NCBI RefSeq assembly: GCF_030704535.1 | Contig: NC_081822.1 | Span: forward strand, 10,843,001 to 10,907,000 | Length of the DNA stretch: 64,000 nt | Direction: 5' to 3' | DNA from: Vitis vinifera | Taxonomy: Eukaryota > Streptophyta > Magnoliopsida > Vitales > Vitaceae | Part shown: piece by piece, positions 22,034 through 34,900 of the stretch | Layout: each line of letters starts with the position of its first letter | Numbering within the stretch: the stretch's first letter is position 1 | The notes under the pieces: model-generated | Seen by the model: only the letters and a program-made list of their open reading frames with translations | Databases searched by the model: none | What the model was told of the DNA's origin: nothing | Translations under genes and position numbers: made by a program

Positions 22034-24454
22034 TGTCACGCCCCAAGACCCACTCCAAGAGCGTGACGATCATTTCACACCTCAAACCTGAAGGCTTAAA
22101 GTGTAACCTGACCCAAACAATCATAGTGTAACTGGAAGTAATCAATTACCAAATACCTATTCAGAGTAGCGAAACAAAATTCTAAAATCTTCAAACTTAA
22201 CTTCAAAACTAAGCATCCATCAACCAAAATCCATTATCCAAATAGATTGCAAACTCAAACAAATCAAGTGCTAACAAATTTTCATAATCTCCAAATCTCA
22301 ACTTCAAACTATCATAAAAAAAATTGTAAGTTCAAATCTAAATAGCTTCCAAAAACCAAATAATTCAAATAAACATAAACTTATAAGCTAACAATGTCAA
22401 AAAAATAGCATTCTAAGCAAAATCCTAATGATGACTATTCCTTAACCTAGCCATCACTCCTCGCCCGAACTAAGGGTACCTAAAAAATTATCAACAAATA
22501 GGAATGAACTCAAAGTCCAATAAGGAACATTAATGCAGCCCATGGATCAAACATTTGAAGTTCACTTGCAAAATAGGAAATATTATAACTAATTATTTTC
22601 ATAAACCTTTGAGTCAGTTTTTCCAATATATTCAAAACTTTTAATTGTACACTTTCATTTCTGATTCAAACATTTTCATATCAAATTCAATTAAAACATT
22701 CAAATTATTTATTTACTCTGGTCATCAAACATCAAATGGTGTCCAATTATGTAGGACTTTTCAAATAGGTGGCTAGCCTCAAATTGTTCATTTAAGGTGG
22801 ACGGAACCAAACACTACTAGTATTAGTAACCTCTAACCACCAAGAAATGTAGTCAACTATTATATCTAGTTGACAATGGTCAAACAAACCAGAGTCAAAC
22901 ACTTATTTCAACTATTCAAATTTGCAAAACATAATATCTTCACATTTCTCTGTTATAAACAAAATGTAAGGTTCTAACATACTTTTCATGCAAAACATAT
23001 TTGATCTATGCATAAAACGAATAATAACTCAAAACATTTCCAAATGATGTATATAAAAATTTGTTTCTAAAAAAAAATCAACTGCATTAATTTCCTTTAC
23101 CTCAAAAGAAGTCTTCAAAAACTTTGGAGAAAAATAATCTTGAAAATCTACTCTCACCTGACAAAATATAAGAGAAATAATCATTACTATTTATCTAAAA
23201 TTATAGGTTTGACAATCCTAAAATTTTAGGTATTCAAATTAATGTTTTTTAATTATGAAAGATAATTTAATCTATTCCTATTTTAGAAATTTTAATAAAT
23301 TTCTAATTCATATAAAACTTAAATTTTATTTTCAATTTATTTCTTGGGACACAACATAATTTAATTAAATTATAATTTATTTCATTAATTAAATTCTATG
23401 CTATTTATTTACTTACACCCATCATTAATATAATTATAATACCGAAAACTTTACTTTCTTTTATTTATAAATTATATTTTCTCACTTCCAAGTTTTTTTT
23501 TTCACCAAACATAGCCTATACACAACAACTCTCCATCATTGCTAATATATATATATATATATATATTAACCACCCCAATATCATCCGTACACATATTCTT
23601 TTATTAAATAATACAGTACCCATCAAAGCCTAATAACACAAAGCCTGGAGTCCTGCTACTATTAAATATTACATACCCAAGTATCCATCAAAGTCTAATA
23701 ATAGAGTATGTGAAAATCCACCAACTAGATTTCAATCATAAAATCCTTATATAATGCTACAAAAAGTGGCAACACAAGTCCCAATGGCTAAGTCTAATAA
23801 TAGAGTATGTGAAAATCACCGACCCGTAAAATCCTCACATCATGCTACAAAGAGTGGATGCACAGTTCCCACACGTATGCAACCAGTGCACATGCATTTT
23901 TTTTTTCTTTTTCTAATCCCTTAAGCCACAATTAACAATATATTTATTTACTTTTTTTTTTAAATAAATTGACCCTAGCCTAAATCAAAATCTTCCAAAG
24001 AATCTTTTTTTTTTTTTCATCTAAAAACTTAAGGTTTTCCAATTTCCAACAATAAATCAAAATCTTAAATTTTCACTATTTTGATATTAAAATGAATTAA
24101 AAATAAATAAATTAACCCTAATCTAGATTTGGGTTTTCCAAAAAAATATATAATGTACTTGAAATTAACTAATGAATTTAAAATATTAATTTAGGGGTTA
24201 TAATCTTATCTATAGAAATATGTTCTTTAAACCCTGAAATCCGACTTCAACCTTACATTTTCTAGAATTCTGTGAATAGGAACGCTATTCAGAAAAGAAC
24301 AGGAAGAACATAATTTCTAATTTATACCTAGGGTATTTATTCATAAAATTACATTTTTACCCCTATTTCAATTTTGTTAAATTGATTAATTAATTAATTT
24401 AATTATTATTAATATTTTCCTAAATTACCCCTAAAAAAAAACTTGGGCATTACA
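22034..24454. mobile_element. 2.4 kb LTR-like insertion (TG...CA)
   Basis: Starts TGTCACGCCCC and ends GGGCATTACA, the ends typical of many plant gypsy LTRs. The flanks TCGAA (22029-22033) and TCAAA (24455-24459) are a possible 5 bp duplication with one change. The sequences on either side join into the DFR-like 3' flank as it stands at 27625-27660, so both borders are supported by a filled/empty-site comparison. No coding sequence is seen inside, so it is probably a solo LTR. Confidence 0.65.
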
Positions 24455-24489
24455 TCAAAACTGCTGGCTTCTTTGTTTCTCATGTGGCC

Positions 24490-25626
24490 ATGGTTCAAAG
24501 TATTGGCCGAGTCCAATACGATTTGGCCGAGTCGTATCCGCCTCAAGTCTCTTCGCGCCGAGTCTGATACCTGATACCTGATACCCGATACGATCTAAAA
24601 CTCAGACTCAAATCAAGAATTGTTTTAATCTCGATTGACTCGATCTAGGATTTTGAGTTGACTAGATTGAACCTTCCGAGTTATCAAAAGAAATCATTTT
24701 TTCACTTCGAAATCATAGCAAATGAACAACAATTGAGATCTAAACCTAAAAAAACCTCTAAAAAAAATCAGAGATTGCCTTCAAATGGAAAAAAATTTCA
24801 ACAACCAAGACCCATGACCCATTATGAAGAAGAAGAAAGGCATCGGTCTAACCATGAGTGTTGGAGGTGTATAAGAAGAGGAAGTTGAGGGCATCACTAA
24901 TTGCATAATGGATGTGGAGCACCCTCGGTGGTGCCGTTGGGAATGCAACAACAGTTGTTGCCCTTTTCTCTCTGTTTTTTTGGACTTATCTCACTGTGGT
25001 GTGGGTGAGTCCTGTGAATGAATTGGTGATATTGAAAAAAGGATCGTGGGTGTGATTTGGGTATTTGGAGAAAGGATATTCATAATATATTAACTGATTT
25101 TTTAAACTATTATTTCATATGATAATGATTTATTGTTTTATATATTAATGGTGTGATATAAATGATATGTAGTGCATTATTTTATATGGTAATGGTAGCA
25201 TATTTGGTGTATTAATTTCTTATTAATAATCTATTCAAACCATTTAATTTGTTATTATATTAATATTATTAAAATCATTTAATCAAAATTAAAAATGGAA
25301 TTGATGATTGAGTTATGTTTTTTAGTAAAAATATTATTATATGTGAAATAAAATAATTTAAATTTTTTAATATTATTATAAATTGTTTTCTGCAAAGGCT
25401 TTATAATTGTTTAAATAATGTTAAATGTGAAATAAATTTTATTTTATAATTATTTAAAACTATTTAATTATATTTATTTTTCTAAAAAATTTTATAATAT
25501 TTTTATAATTTTTAAAAAATTTTAATTATTATATTTTGCTTATTATCCGAATATCAAGCCGAGACACCAAAACCGATGTGCCTCGAGACGTCCGAGTTAA
25601 TGACCGATATCGCAACTTTGAACCAT
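24490..25626. mobile_element. 1.1 kb terminal-inverted-repeat element
   Basis: The left end ATGGTTCAAAGT (24490-24501) is the exact reverse complement of the right end ACTTTGAACCAT (25615-25626). Subterminal parts at both ends carry CCGAGTC and CCGATA-type motifs. The interior is AT-rich without a transposase. No clear target-site duplication was found, so the superfamily is unassigned. Confidence 0.6.
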
Positions 25627-26121
25627 AACACCTATGGAACTCAGAAGGCAGAATGAAGTAAAGAAAATTATATGAGTATAAATATGTATTAGTAATCTCT
25701 TTTGTACATTAATTTATCAAAACACGCCATCACCATCACCATCACCATCACCATCACGAACCGTAGGTGAATTCAAACCCTAGATGAACAGCAGGGGATC
25801 CTGATGAGAGCAAAATCTTTAGATGAAAGCTTTGAATTATTTTGATGAGAGACGACCTAGGTTTGATCTTTGGCCTGAAGCATCTCCATGGTAATTGCTG
25901 GACGTTGTGGAGTTGCAGAGAGAATGCCTCAGAAACCAAAAGCTAAATGGTCTACGATAGAAATTGGTACTAGTTCTTCCTTTTATATATATATTGGGTC
26001 TTATGGTAGCGAAAGGAAAAATTGCATCTATAGAACCCAGTATCTGCGGAAGAAAAAAATGTTGTCCCACAATAGGCCTAGAGTTAAGGTTAGAATAAAA
26101 CCACATCTATAGACGCAGAAC
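25627..26121. other. Unassigned segment with ATCACC microsatellite
   Basis: Contains (CATCAC)n at about 25729-25757. No DFR-like sequence or gene was recognised. It ends in the AGAAC duplication of the solo LTR. Confidence 0.5.
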
Positions 26122-27030
26122 TGTTGGGTTGGGTTACTTCCTTCTTGTGGAGGAAAGCCCAAAGCCCAAACATTTAAGGCTTCTTAGGCCTTAATGTATA
26201 AAAGGGAAGAAGAAACCGTTTTCTCTTCTTCTTCTTTATCTTTGCAGCCTTAGGAGGAGAATAAGAAGAAAAATGAAGAGAAAGTTAGAGAGAAAAAGAG
26301 CCACTGAATTTTTGAAGTTAGAGAGAAGAAAAACGCTGATTTCTTTTCTTCTCTTTACTGTCCAGATTTCATCAAACGGCCGATCCCGCTTCGTGTGTGG
26401 TCCGATCGACCTGAAATTTGAAGGAGAGATTTTCAACTCATTGATCTCTAATCTGAACGATGGAGATCGGATTTGGAGTTATGGAAGGTTGTTGTTTCAG
26501 TCCGTGAACAGTGCGTCTTTGTTGCTAATTTCTTCTCACCCGGGCAGTTCTAATCTTCAGCTTTGATCGAGATTAATCCGTGGTCTGATCGAGATGATTT
26601 TTGGTTAGCACGCTCTTAAATCATTGATCTTTCATTTTGAACAGTGGAGATTGGATTTGGAGTTTGGAACAATGGTGATTTGTGTCCGGGAACAGTGACT
26701 CTATTTTGGTGAGATCTCTCCATTGTTTTATGCAAGTTGTTTTGTATTTGCCAAGACTAATTGTCTTGAGATATGACTGATGTAAATCTCTAATTTCATC
26801 TAGAGAGAATTGTGTAACCCATTGATTATATTAGTGGAGGGTTTAAGTGGCCTAAGGGTCTCGTGGTTTTTACTTCTCACATTTGGGAAGGTTTTCCATG
26901 CTAAAAATTGTTGGTGTTCATATTCTTGTTGCATTGGGTGAATTGTTGTTACTCTATTAAATTGATTCCTATTAGGTTATCACAAGAGGGGATAAAATCT
27001 GGTTGTGCATTGTTTGCGTTTATCCCATCA
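26122..27030 (+). mobile_element. Solo LTR, 909 bp, with perfect 5 bp target-site duplication
   Basis: Begins TGTTGGG and ends CCCATCA, short near-perfect inverted ends with TG/CA termini. AGAAC occurs directly on both sides (26117-26121 and 27031-27035). A TATAAAA-like sequence near 26199 followed by a CT-rich stretch fits an LTR promoter. Neither a second LTR nor pol is nearby, so the copy probably lost its body by LTR-LTR recombination. Confidence 0.85.
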
Positions 27031-27655
27031 AGAACCTGCCATGATCGGGATAATACACTTCAGCGGGAAAATTTTCCCCCAAATTTTGGCTCCACCAGCA
27101 CCTGTAGAGACTGTCAAGGTTTACGTGCATGTACATGTTCTATTTAGGTGTACGGGTTTTATTGACTGTCTCTAAAGTTGTGTGACAGTATATTCATCTT
27201 CTTGTATTGGTCTGTAGAGAACTGAGACAAGTGAAATTTTTTCACACGTACTAGTGAGCAAGGCCAGTGAAATTTTGGCACCAATTGGGAAGGAAGGTGT
27301 AATAAACGGACCAATCACGAAAGGGGATAAATGTTAACAAGATAAAAGGCCTTTCTGTTAGGCTAAAGGCCAAAGAGATCATGGTTATTGACAATGTATA
27401 TTATATATGTGGTAATGTTGTATTATTTGACCCTAAATAATGAGGGCAACCGAACTGAAGCCGGCCCAGTACAAAGGCAAATCACACATCAAGCATAGTA
27501 TATAATCATGAAATTTCCATGGAAATAAGAGGAAAGCACCTTAGTCACAGCTTCAGTGGCCATCATTATCGTCCAATAGGGTACAATTATGAGGTCCAGA
27601 AGAAATATGATAGAAGAGAGTGATAAGAGTTCATAATTCCTGGCTTCTTTGTTTC

Positions 27656-29777
27656 TCATGTGGCACCAGGAGATGGCATCAGCCCCTTCTCTTTGCATGA
27701 TTCAATGGCTCCAGAACACAGATCCCCAATGTCGTATTCCTCTGAGTTGTACTTAAATTTGTAGCCAAGGTCCAATAGTTTCCTAGAGGAACAAGGGATA
27801 GATTTCAAGGATTCATCCACACCCTCAAATCTGAGTAAAAATCACAGTGTACCAAGTTCATCAGGCAGGAGGTAGAGATGAGTCAGTGCATCAAAATTAA
27901 ACAGAGCATATGGTGATGCATACTTGGTTGGGATATTGTACTCTGAGTACTTGAGGCTCAATGATCTTGCTAGCTCAATGATATTAAAACAATGGGAAGA
28001 GCAAATGTACCGTCCCTTTGCCTCTGGATGTTCAAATAGGTATATGTGGGCATCACATAGGTCATCTACATGCACAGCTCGTCCTCGAGCCAACAAGTTG
28101 CAGCCAGCTTCCTCTCCTAGAGATATATATTTATTACATATGGTAAGTTGTACTGTAAAAATATAGTTATGGTAAATAAAATCGCACAAGTTGCCAGAGA
28201 CCAAGACAGCGAAGAATTTCAGACGTACCAGTGAGTACCGCGAGTACAAGTTTAGCGCTAGGAGGCAGGGAAGGTGTAACAAATGGCCCCACCACAACAG
28301 GGGGTTGAATGGTAACAACATCCAGGCCTTTCTCTTTGGCGAATTCCCACGCAGCTTTCTCGGCTGTTGTTTTAGCAATAAAATACATCTGTAACAAAAT
28401 GAAAACTTAGACTGGGATCATTAGATTATGGCTACAGTTCATGGCTATTGAAGATCAGTCATTAGATTTTGTATGTTGATCCTAAATAAAATAGCTGCTG
28501 AACATGACCTGTTGGAGTTCGCTAACTATGATAGTACTAATTAGGTAAAAGTGAAATTGGTTTTATTTACAAATTATTTTGGAATAATTTGGAATTCATT
28601 AATTGTTCGAAAGTCTATTAAATCATTTGAAGTGAATCAAGTGATCTTGAAAACAAGTCATGACTTTTCACGGAGGAAATTAAGCAATAACCTTTTAAGA
28701 TATGCTTTTGCAATGGAAAATGTTATTAAGGTTATAATCACAGGTCCAAATTAAATAGAATTTTGAAAAAAATGTGACATGAAATGGAAAAAATGCTGAC
28801 CCACGCAGTCATCTTCTGAGCCTTGCAGTAGTCGACGTCAGTCCAAAAGCTTTCATCGTACTCAAGCGGGAGTGGTTCTGGTCCAACTGTAATGGTTCCA
28901 GTGGTTGAAGTATAGATGAACCGCTTGACGGTCTTGGCCTTGGTGCAGGCTCTCATGATGTCTAAAACCCCATTCACTGTTGGATCTATCACTTCATTCT
29001 GCCACACCATTAATATTCTAATATCTTCATCAGTACTTGTCATTCACCGTTATCAGGAACAATATAGATCATTTCAAGAATTAAACTGTAAGTTTGGCTG
29101 CAGTAGCATTCCTGCAATATCTATCATTGTTATCATATGGGGGAAAAACAGAAGTTCTTGCCCATAGGTTCAAAAGACTCGCATGCATCAAATTTCATTC
29201 TTTGTTTGCCAGTTCAATTTTCAACTGTGTTAAAGATTTAAAGGAAGAAGAGTTTGCTGTTCCTATCAGTGAAGAGAGGTCCGACAGCCCCTTTCATGGA
29301 AATATCACTTAAAAATGAAAAAGGAAAAATAAATAAAATAGAATAAGATAACTGATCGTGGATCCTCGAAGCATGCTCTAAGAAAGAATACCTGGGCATC
29401 CTGAGTCGATATGTCCATAGGGGAAGCCACGTGGAAGACTCCAATACATCCCTGAATAGCATCGTCAAAACTTCCCTCTTCCTTCAGGTCTGCTCTCCAC
29501 AAGCTCAGGTGTGTGCTGGCTTTGGGCAACTCTAAAAGATGCTTCACCTTCTCCACGTTGCCTGCACCAAACCCACGTTATAACTTATAAGATTGTAATT
29601 AAGAATTAATGTTATTAGAAAATTAATTGGGCAAGGCAGTGAATGAGTAGTACCAGGATCGCGTACGGTTGCATGAACATAGTAGCCTCGTTGGAGAAGC
29701 TTCATAACCAGCCATGATCCTATGAATCCCGAGGCGCCCGTGACGCAAACGGTGCCCTTCTCACCTCCTTCCATCAT
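27656..29777 (-). CDS. DFR-like reductase, paralog 1 (intact)
   Basis: An extended short-chain NADPH reductase of the DFR/CCR/vestitone-reductase group; its substrate is not known. Six exons: 29777-29654, 29561-29392, 28998-28801, 28388-28229, 28116-27924 and 27830-27656. They total 1020 nt and encode 339 residues. Exons 2, 4 and 5 have exactly the DFR lengths (170, 160 and 193 nt). The Rossmann loop VTGASGFIG is present, and Tyr and Lys of the active site are kept (MYFIAK). The position of catalytic DFR S128 is Thr (YTSTTGT), and that of N133 is also Thr. The start could be either of two adjacent Met codons (29777 or 29774). A partial duplicate of this gene lies directly upstream. Confidence 0.92.
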
Positions 29778-30022
29778 TTTTATCAAATTGAGATATTCAG
29801 AAATTTTTTTGTACTTGTATTAGTAAACTCAGAGAAGAAGGGAGCAGGTTATCTGACCTCACAGCCACGTAAGTGGGGATGAAAATGCTCGTGGAAATTC
29901 AATGTACAGGTCCCAGAATGTTTGGGCCCGGCCCGTAGTCATTATCATTGCTGTCGCCGGCCCTTGAATAGTTTCATTTTATCACTAGTCCGCGTCCGCA
30001 GTCACCGTCATGGTTGTATTTT

Positions 30023-31396
30023 AAACGGTGCCCTTCCCACGCAGCTTTCTCGGCTGTTGTTTTAGCAATAAAATACATCTGTAACAAAGTGAAAACTTAG
30101 ACCGGGATCATTAGATTATGGCTACAATTTCATGGCTATTGAAGATTAGTCATTAGATTTTGTATATTGATCCTAAATAAAATAGCTGCCGAATATGACC
30201 TGTTGGAGTTCGCTAACTATGATAGTACTAATTAGGTAATAGTGAAATTGGTTTTATTTACTCATAATTTTGGACTAATTTGGAATTCAGTAATTGTTCG
30301 AAAGTCTATTAAATCATTTGAAGTGAATCAAGTGATCTTGAAAACAAGTCATGACTTTTCACGGAGGAAATTAAGCAATAACCTTTTAAGATATGCTTTT
30401 GCAATGGAAAATGTTATTAAGGTTATAGTCACAGGTCCAAATTAAATAGAATTTTGAAAAAATGTGATATGAAATGGAAAAAATGCTGACCCACGCAGTC
30501 ATCTTCTGAGCCTTGCAGTAGTCGACGTCAGTCCAAAAGCTTTCATCGTACTCAAGCGGGAGTGGTTCCGGTCCAACTGTAATGGTTCCAGTGGTTGAAG
30601 TGTAGATGAACCGCTTGACGGTCTTGGCCTTGGTGCAGGCTCTCATGATGTCTAAAACCCCATTCACTTTTGGATTATCATTTCATTCTGCCACACCATT
30701 AATTTACTAATCATCAATGCATGTCATTCACCGTTACCGGGAACAATATTAATCGCTTCAAGAATCATTAAACCATAAGTTTGGTCGCAGTAGCATTCTG
30801 CAATCTCTACCATTATTTTTAATGGGTCAGGCCACCGGGGAACAGAAGTTCTTGTCTTCTTGTCGATAGGTTCAAATGATAAAAGATTCACATGCATCAG
30901 GTTAATATTTTTTGTTGCCAGTTCAAATGTGAACTGTGTTATGGTGCAAAGAAAGAATTAATTGTTGTTCCAATCAGAGAAGAGAAGTCGGATAGCCCCT
31001 GTCATGGAACTGTGTTGACCACAATCTTTGCAGTATACATATTTACATTAAAAAAACAAAAAAAAACCTGTACATCCTGAATCGTTGTCATAGGGGAAGC
31101 GACGTGGAAGACTCCAATACATCCCTGAATAGCATCGTCAAAACTTCCCTCTTCATTCAGATCTGCTCGCCACAAGCTGGGGTGGGTGCTGGCTTTGTGC
31201 AACTCCAGAAGATGCTTCACCTTCTCCGCGTTGCCTGCAACAAACCGTAGTTATAACTTTGTAAATCGATGATAGTTGCATGAACATGGTAGCCTCGTTG
31301 GAGAAGCCTCATAACCAGCCATGATCCTATGAATCCTGAGGCCCCCGTCACGCAAACACTGCCTTCCCACCTCCATCATTCTCTCCTTCTTCCATC
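30023..31396 (-). pseudogene. Truncated tandem duplicate of DFR-like paralog 1
   Basis: Nearly identical to 28346-29780 plus flank. It carries exon 4 only as its first 43-45 nt (30078 down to about 30034), exon 3 (30687-30491), exon 2 (about 31237-31070) and exon 1 (about 31396-31285). Exon 3 has lost one base near its start (197 instead of 198 nt), giving an early stop. Exon 1 is frameshifted just before [11 protein letters not shown]. Most of intron 1 and its donor are gone. Exon 2 is one codon short near its end. Exons 5 and 6 are absent. The upstream flank (to about 31605) also matches that of paralog 1, so the duplicated unit was about 1.6 kb. Confidence 0.9.
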
Positions 31397-31605
31397 TGTT
31401 TTATGGAATTGAGATATTCAGAATTTTTTCATTTTCTGTAATGTCGAAAAAGCAGCAGAGTAGATTACCACGACTCACGGCCACGTGAGCAGTGACGAAA
31501 ACCTGGCCGTAATCATTATCATGGTTGTTGCCGGCCCCTGGAATGGTTGTATTTTGTGACAACTCACAAGTTGGTAGGCACCGTCATGGTTATATTTTAA
31601 ATGCT

Positions 31606-33615
31606 ATAAGAATAATAAACCCTAAACGTATTTTCAAATTTTCAGATTATTTTTTAAGATGAGTTCTATTCGTGCAAGTTTGTCTATGCTTAAAAAGCAT
31701 TTCCTTTTGTGGATTAGTTGAGGCGTCAATATCAAGGAAAAACAATAATTAGTGAGTTGAATCTAGGACTAGGGGCCCTGTCCAGTCCTATTTCATACCA
31801 ACCGTGCCCATTTTGAAGTACAATCAATAGCCCACCAAGAAAAGCCTCCGGCATAAGATCATCGACAAGAACTTTAGCCAACCATATCATCGGTCACTCT
31901 CTTGAACTTTGGGTAAGTTACAATTCGGTACCTTAGGATCAATTGAGTTTTTGTTTTTGTTTTTGATCCCTTTAATGTTAGGTTCATATCAAAATAACTG
32001 TAAAGAGCCCTACATGAGTGATAAATTTTCTTTCAATTTCTTCAGTAATCATACCAAATACCCAGCTGATCATGCATTCAGATTCTTTCATGGAAAATGT
32101 GGGGAGGGGTTTTAGGTCTGCAGGATGCGAGCAACTTTGGGCTCTCAATGGCTGAGGAATATGACTATTAAAAACACCTTATGGTAGCCCATTTATTTAT
32201 ACTTTGAATTGTAAATCCTTCCTCTATCGGATGTTTTTCATTTTTCTTTTCCACCTATGTTTCTTCGGTATATACTTTACATGTTCATCTTCATATCATA
32301 ATTAATATTTTCTCTCTCATGTCTCATAATATTATAAAGATATCTACGCTTTCCTTATTCAATAACTATATCTTATTTTTCAAATAAACATTAATTGTAG
32401 AGTTGAGAATTTGATTATTAGAAGTTGACTGATTAAACAATTAATAGTTAGTGAATAATTAGCTAAAGTTTAAATATTTGGAAAAAATAAAGACTTAAAT
32501 TAAGAATACGATAAAATATAGTTTTATTGTAACACAAGATTTAATTAAATTAGTAACTATGTAGGCATAGTATATGATATTTTAAGAAGATGAGAGATAA
32601 ATAAATAAAATCTATTAAGAAAGATGAAAGTGGCGTTAAAGCCATTGCTAGAAAGGAAAAAAAGAAGAAAGGATAGCAAACCACAAAACCACTTAGAAAA
32701 AAAAAAAAAAAAAAAAAACCTAGATAGTTGACTTACTAGAAATGTTTGAAACATCATTTGATAGACTAAACATAATCAATTTCATATGAAATTTTAGGAA
32801 GATATTCTACTTTATATAGAGAATATTGTTACAAAATTGGATTTTGGATCCAATGTTGGGTTTTTGGATTTTAGTAAAAAAATTTATAGATATTATTACT
32901 GAAAGTTAGATCTATTTATTTATTGTGATATTTTGCAAGTGATTCAAAGTATATGGTTATTTTTTAAAATTTATTTGCAATTATATGTATTTTTAATTAA
33001 TTTTTAGTAAAAATTATGTTAAAATAAATTTTCAATAATTATTTGTTGATGAGACAATTCATATGAATCAAAGAGAAATATTTATCAGAAGCATTAAAAT
33101 TATTCAAACTAATTATTAGTGATTTATTAGTGATATATTAATGTTAAAAATATGTGAAGCTTCAAAATTACTTGGATTGTGTTTAGAAGATGAAATTAAA
33201 ATTTATTAATGATATATTACTGTTACAAATAATGGAGATTATTTGTCAAGAATTTAGGAGTACTTTTATATATTTAAACTAATTATTTTAAATTATAGCA
33301 TAATATTATTTGAGTTAAGATTAAATAATTATATTATATCATATTTATTTTGCATCCGTATGGAAAGAAAAGTAAATAAATAGTTGTGTGAAATAGAAAT
33401 GAGAATAAAAAGACCTTAAAGAAGACAAAAATGAAAAGAAAAGAAAATAAGAAATAGGACCCTAGAGATAGCAAATCAAGAAGGAGGTGAAATTTTTAGT
33501 ATACGAAAGACACAAAATTTTATTTTAGAAAAACCCTGAATGAAGTGTATATTTGGATACAAATGTGTATCTTTCGATGAAAGTTCGATAACAATAATAC
33601 ATTAATTGTTTAATT
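31606..33615. other. AT-rich spacer: no gene seen
   Basis: Long AT-rich non-coding DNA with an A-run at about 32696-32718. Nothing recognisable was found on either strand. Confidence 0.5.
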
Positions 33616-33707
33616 GCCCTTGAAGCCTAGCTCAAGTGGTAAAAGGATAGAGAGGATTTGTGGGAGATTTCATGTTTAAGTCTTAATGGGAACAAAATTT
33701 ACTTATC

Positions 33708-33752
<45 letters not shown>
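33616..33752 (+). mobile_element. tRNA-derived SINE with (AAT)n tail
   Basis: The head has an A-box TAGCTCAAGTGG at 33628-33639 and a B-box-like GTTTAAGTCT at about 33674-33683. The body is short, and the tail is TTTACTTATCAA (33698-33709) followed by about 14 AAT units. AATACATT lies on both sides (just before, near 33597, and after the tail at about 33750), an imperfect target-site duplication. The 12-base tail equals the LINE 3' end at 8646-8657. Confidence 0.75.
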
Positions 33753-33754
<2 letters not shown>

Positions 33755-34602
33755 ATTGTCTAATCGAATGTAAATATTTGCATCATATTTGTCTTTGGAT
33801 GAAGGATTGATTTAGCAAAAGTGATAATTTGGATTGATTTACTTAATTTTGTGTAAATAATGTTTCATTTCATGTATATCAGGTAAATGAAATATTATAT
33901 TCTGATATGCAATGGTATCATGTTCACCTAGAATTTTTTTAATTCCTTTGCGTGCAAGATGCCCTAATAAGTAGTGTGAAAATGCGTACCTTTTTCCCTA
34001 AATATTTTAGACTTGGATATAATTTATGAAAACCATAAAAAGACGAAAGAAAGTTCCAACAAGTCCCACAAAGCGAATAACAACCTAAATGATTGTTTTT
34101 AATTTATGTTAAATGTTCTAACATATATTAATTTGAGTTATATGAATTATTGTAACTTAATCTCTAATTTTTTTAAAAAAATTTGTAAAGAACCTTTGAG
34201 AATATTTTATCGTGGAAATTATTGTAAAAATTTAGAATAATCACCTTGAATAATAAGATGATTAATAGAGTTATAATACTTATAAATAAGTCATGGTTGG
34301 TTTGAAAAAAAAAAAATCATATAGTAAATTTTAGTTTAATAAATTTATTTGAAATTAGATTTCAAATTATTAAAAAAAAATCAAGTTTTTAGGTAGATTT
34401 CTAGCTTAGATAGCATTATGAGAAAACCACAACAAAGAATAAAAGTAGAAATGAGAAAATAAGAAAATGATAAAAATAAAATAAAATAAAATTTAAAAAA
34501 AAAAAAAAAACACACACACACACATACAAAGCACATGATCATTTACATAATTCGAATTAAAGCTTATATTTATGCATGAAGATGGGGAATAACTTACATT
34601 AT
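33753..34602. other. AT-rich spacer with short CA repeat
   Basis: No gene seen. A-run and (CA)n at about 34495-34524. Confidence 0.5.
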
Positions 34603-34900
34603 TGTTGAAAAAGATTACAACTTGAAGCTCTCAAATCCCAAATTCTCAATTACACCCAAAAAAAGACTCCCTCTTTTAAGTTAAAAGCTTTTCTTATATA
34701 GTTTCCTAATTACATAGAAAATTTTCATATAAGAAACTAATGATATAATTGTCAAATATACCTATTCCTAAAAGAAGATCTCACAATAAGATATTTCATT
34801 TATGATAATAGGAAACTCCTTTAAATGAATATATCATATTAAGAAACTATTAATGACGTTTCTAATTAACTCAAAATGGAATATGAGACATTTTTCAACA
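34603..34900 (-). mobile_element. 3' LTR of decayed Ty1/copia element
   Basis: 298 bp bounded by TGTTGAAAAA and TTTTTCAACA inverted ends. On the minus strand it begins right after a purine-rich ACATGGAGAT tract, which is the usual copia polypurine tract. The pol remnants lie on the other side of that tract. Confidence 0.75.

Larger units (their letters stand above)
21800..27440 (-). pseudogene. DFR-like relic broken up by nested transposons
   Basis: Pieces of one DFR-like gene lie in the correct minus-strand order. Intron 3-like sequence is at about 27375-27440. A 5'-truncated exon 4 is at about 27362-27252, with its GT donor kept. Stop-codon-region sequence is at 24460-24488 (CTGGCTTCTTTGTTTCTCAT, as at 27640-27659). 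The 3' flank is at about 21830-22033, matching the downstream regions of the genes at 27656 and 37932 (CATAGACCGAAGCCC; GTCACAG...TTTTAGTGGCCAACATTATCG). The pieces are separated by a 2.4 kb LTR-like insertion, a 1.1 kb TIR element and a 909 bp solo LTR. Exons 1-3 and 5, and nearly all of exon 6, are missing. Confidence 0.75.

Noticed and set aside
25729-25757. CATCAC repeat that would encode a His tag
   Set aside because: It is a plain hexanucleotide microsatellite in non-coding plant DNA with no vector sequence around it.
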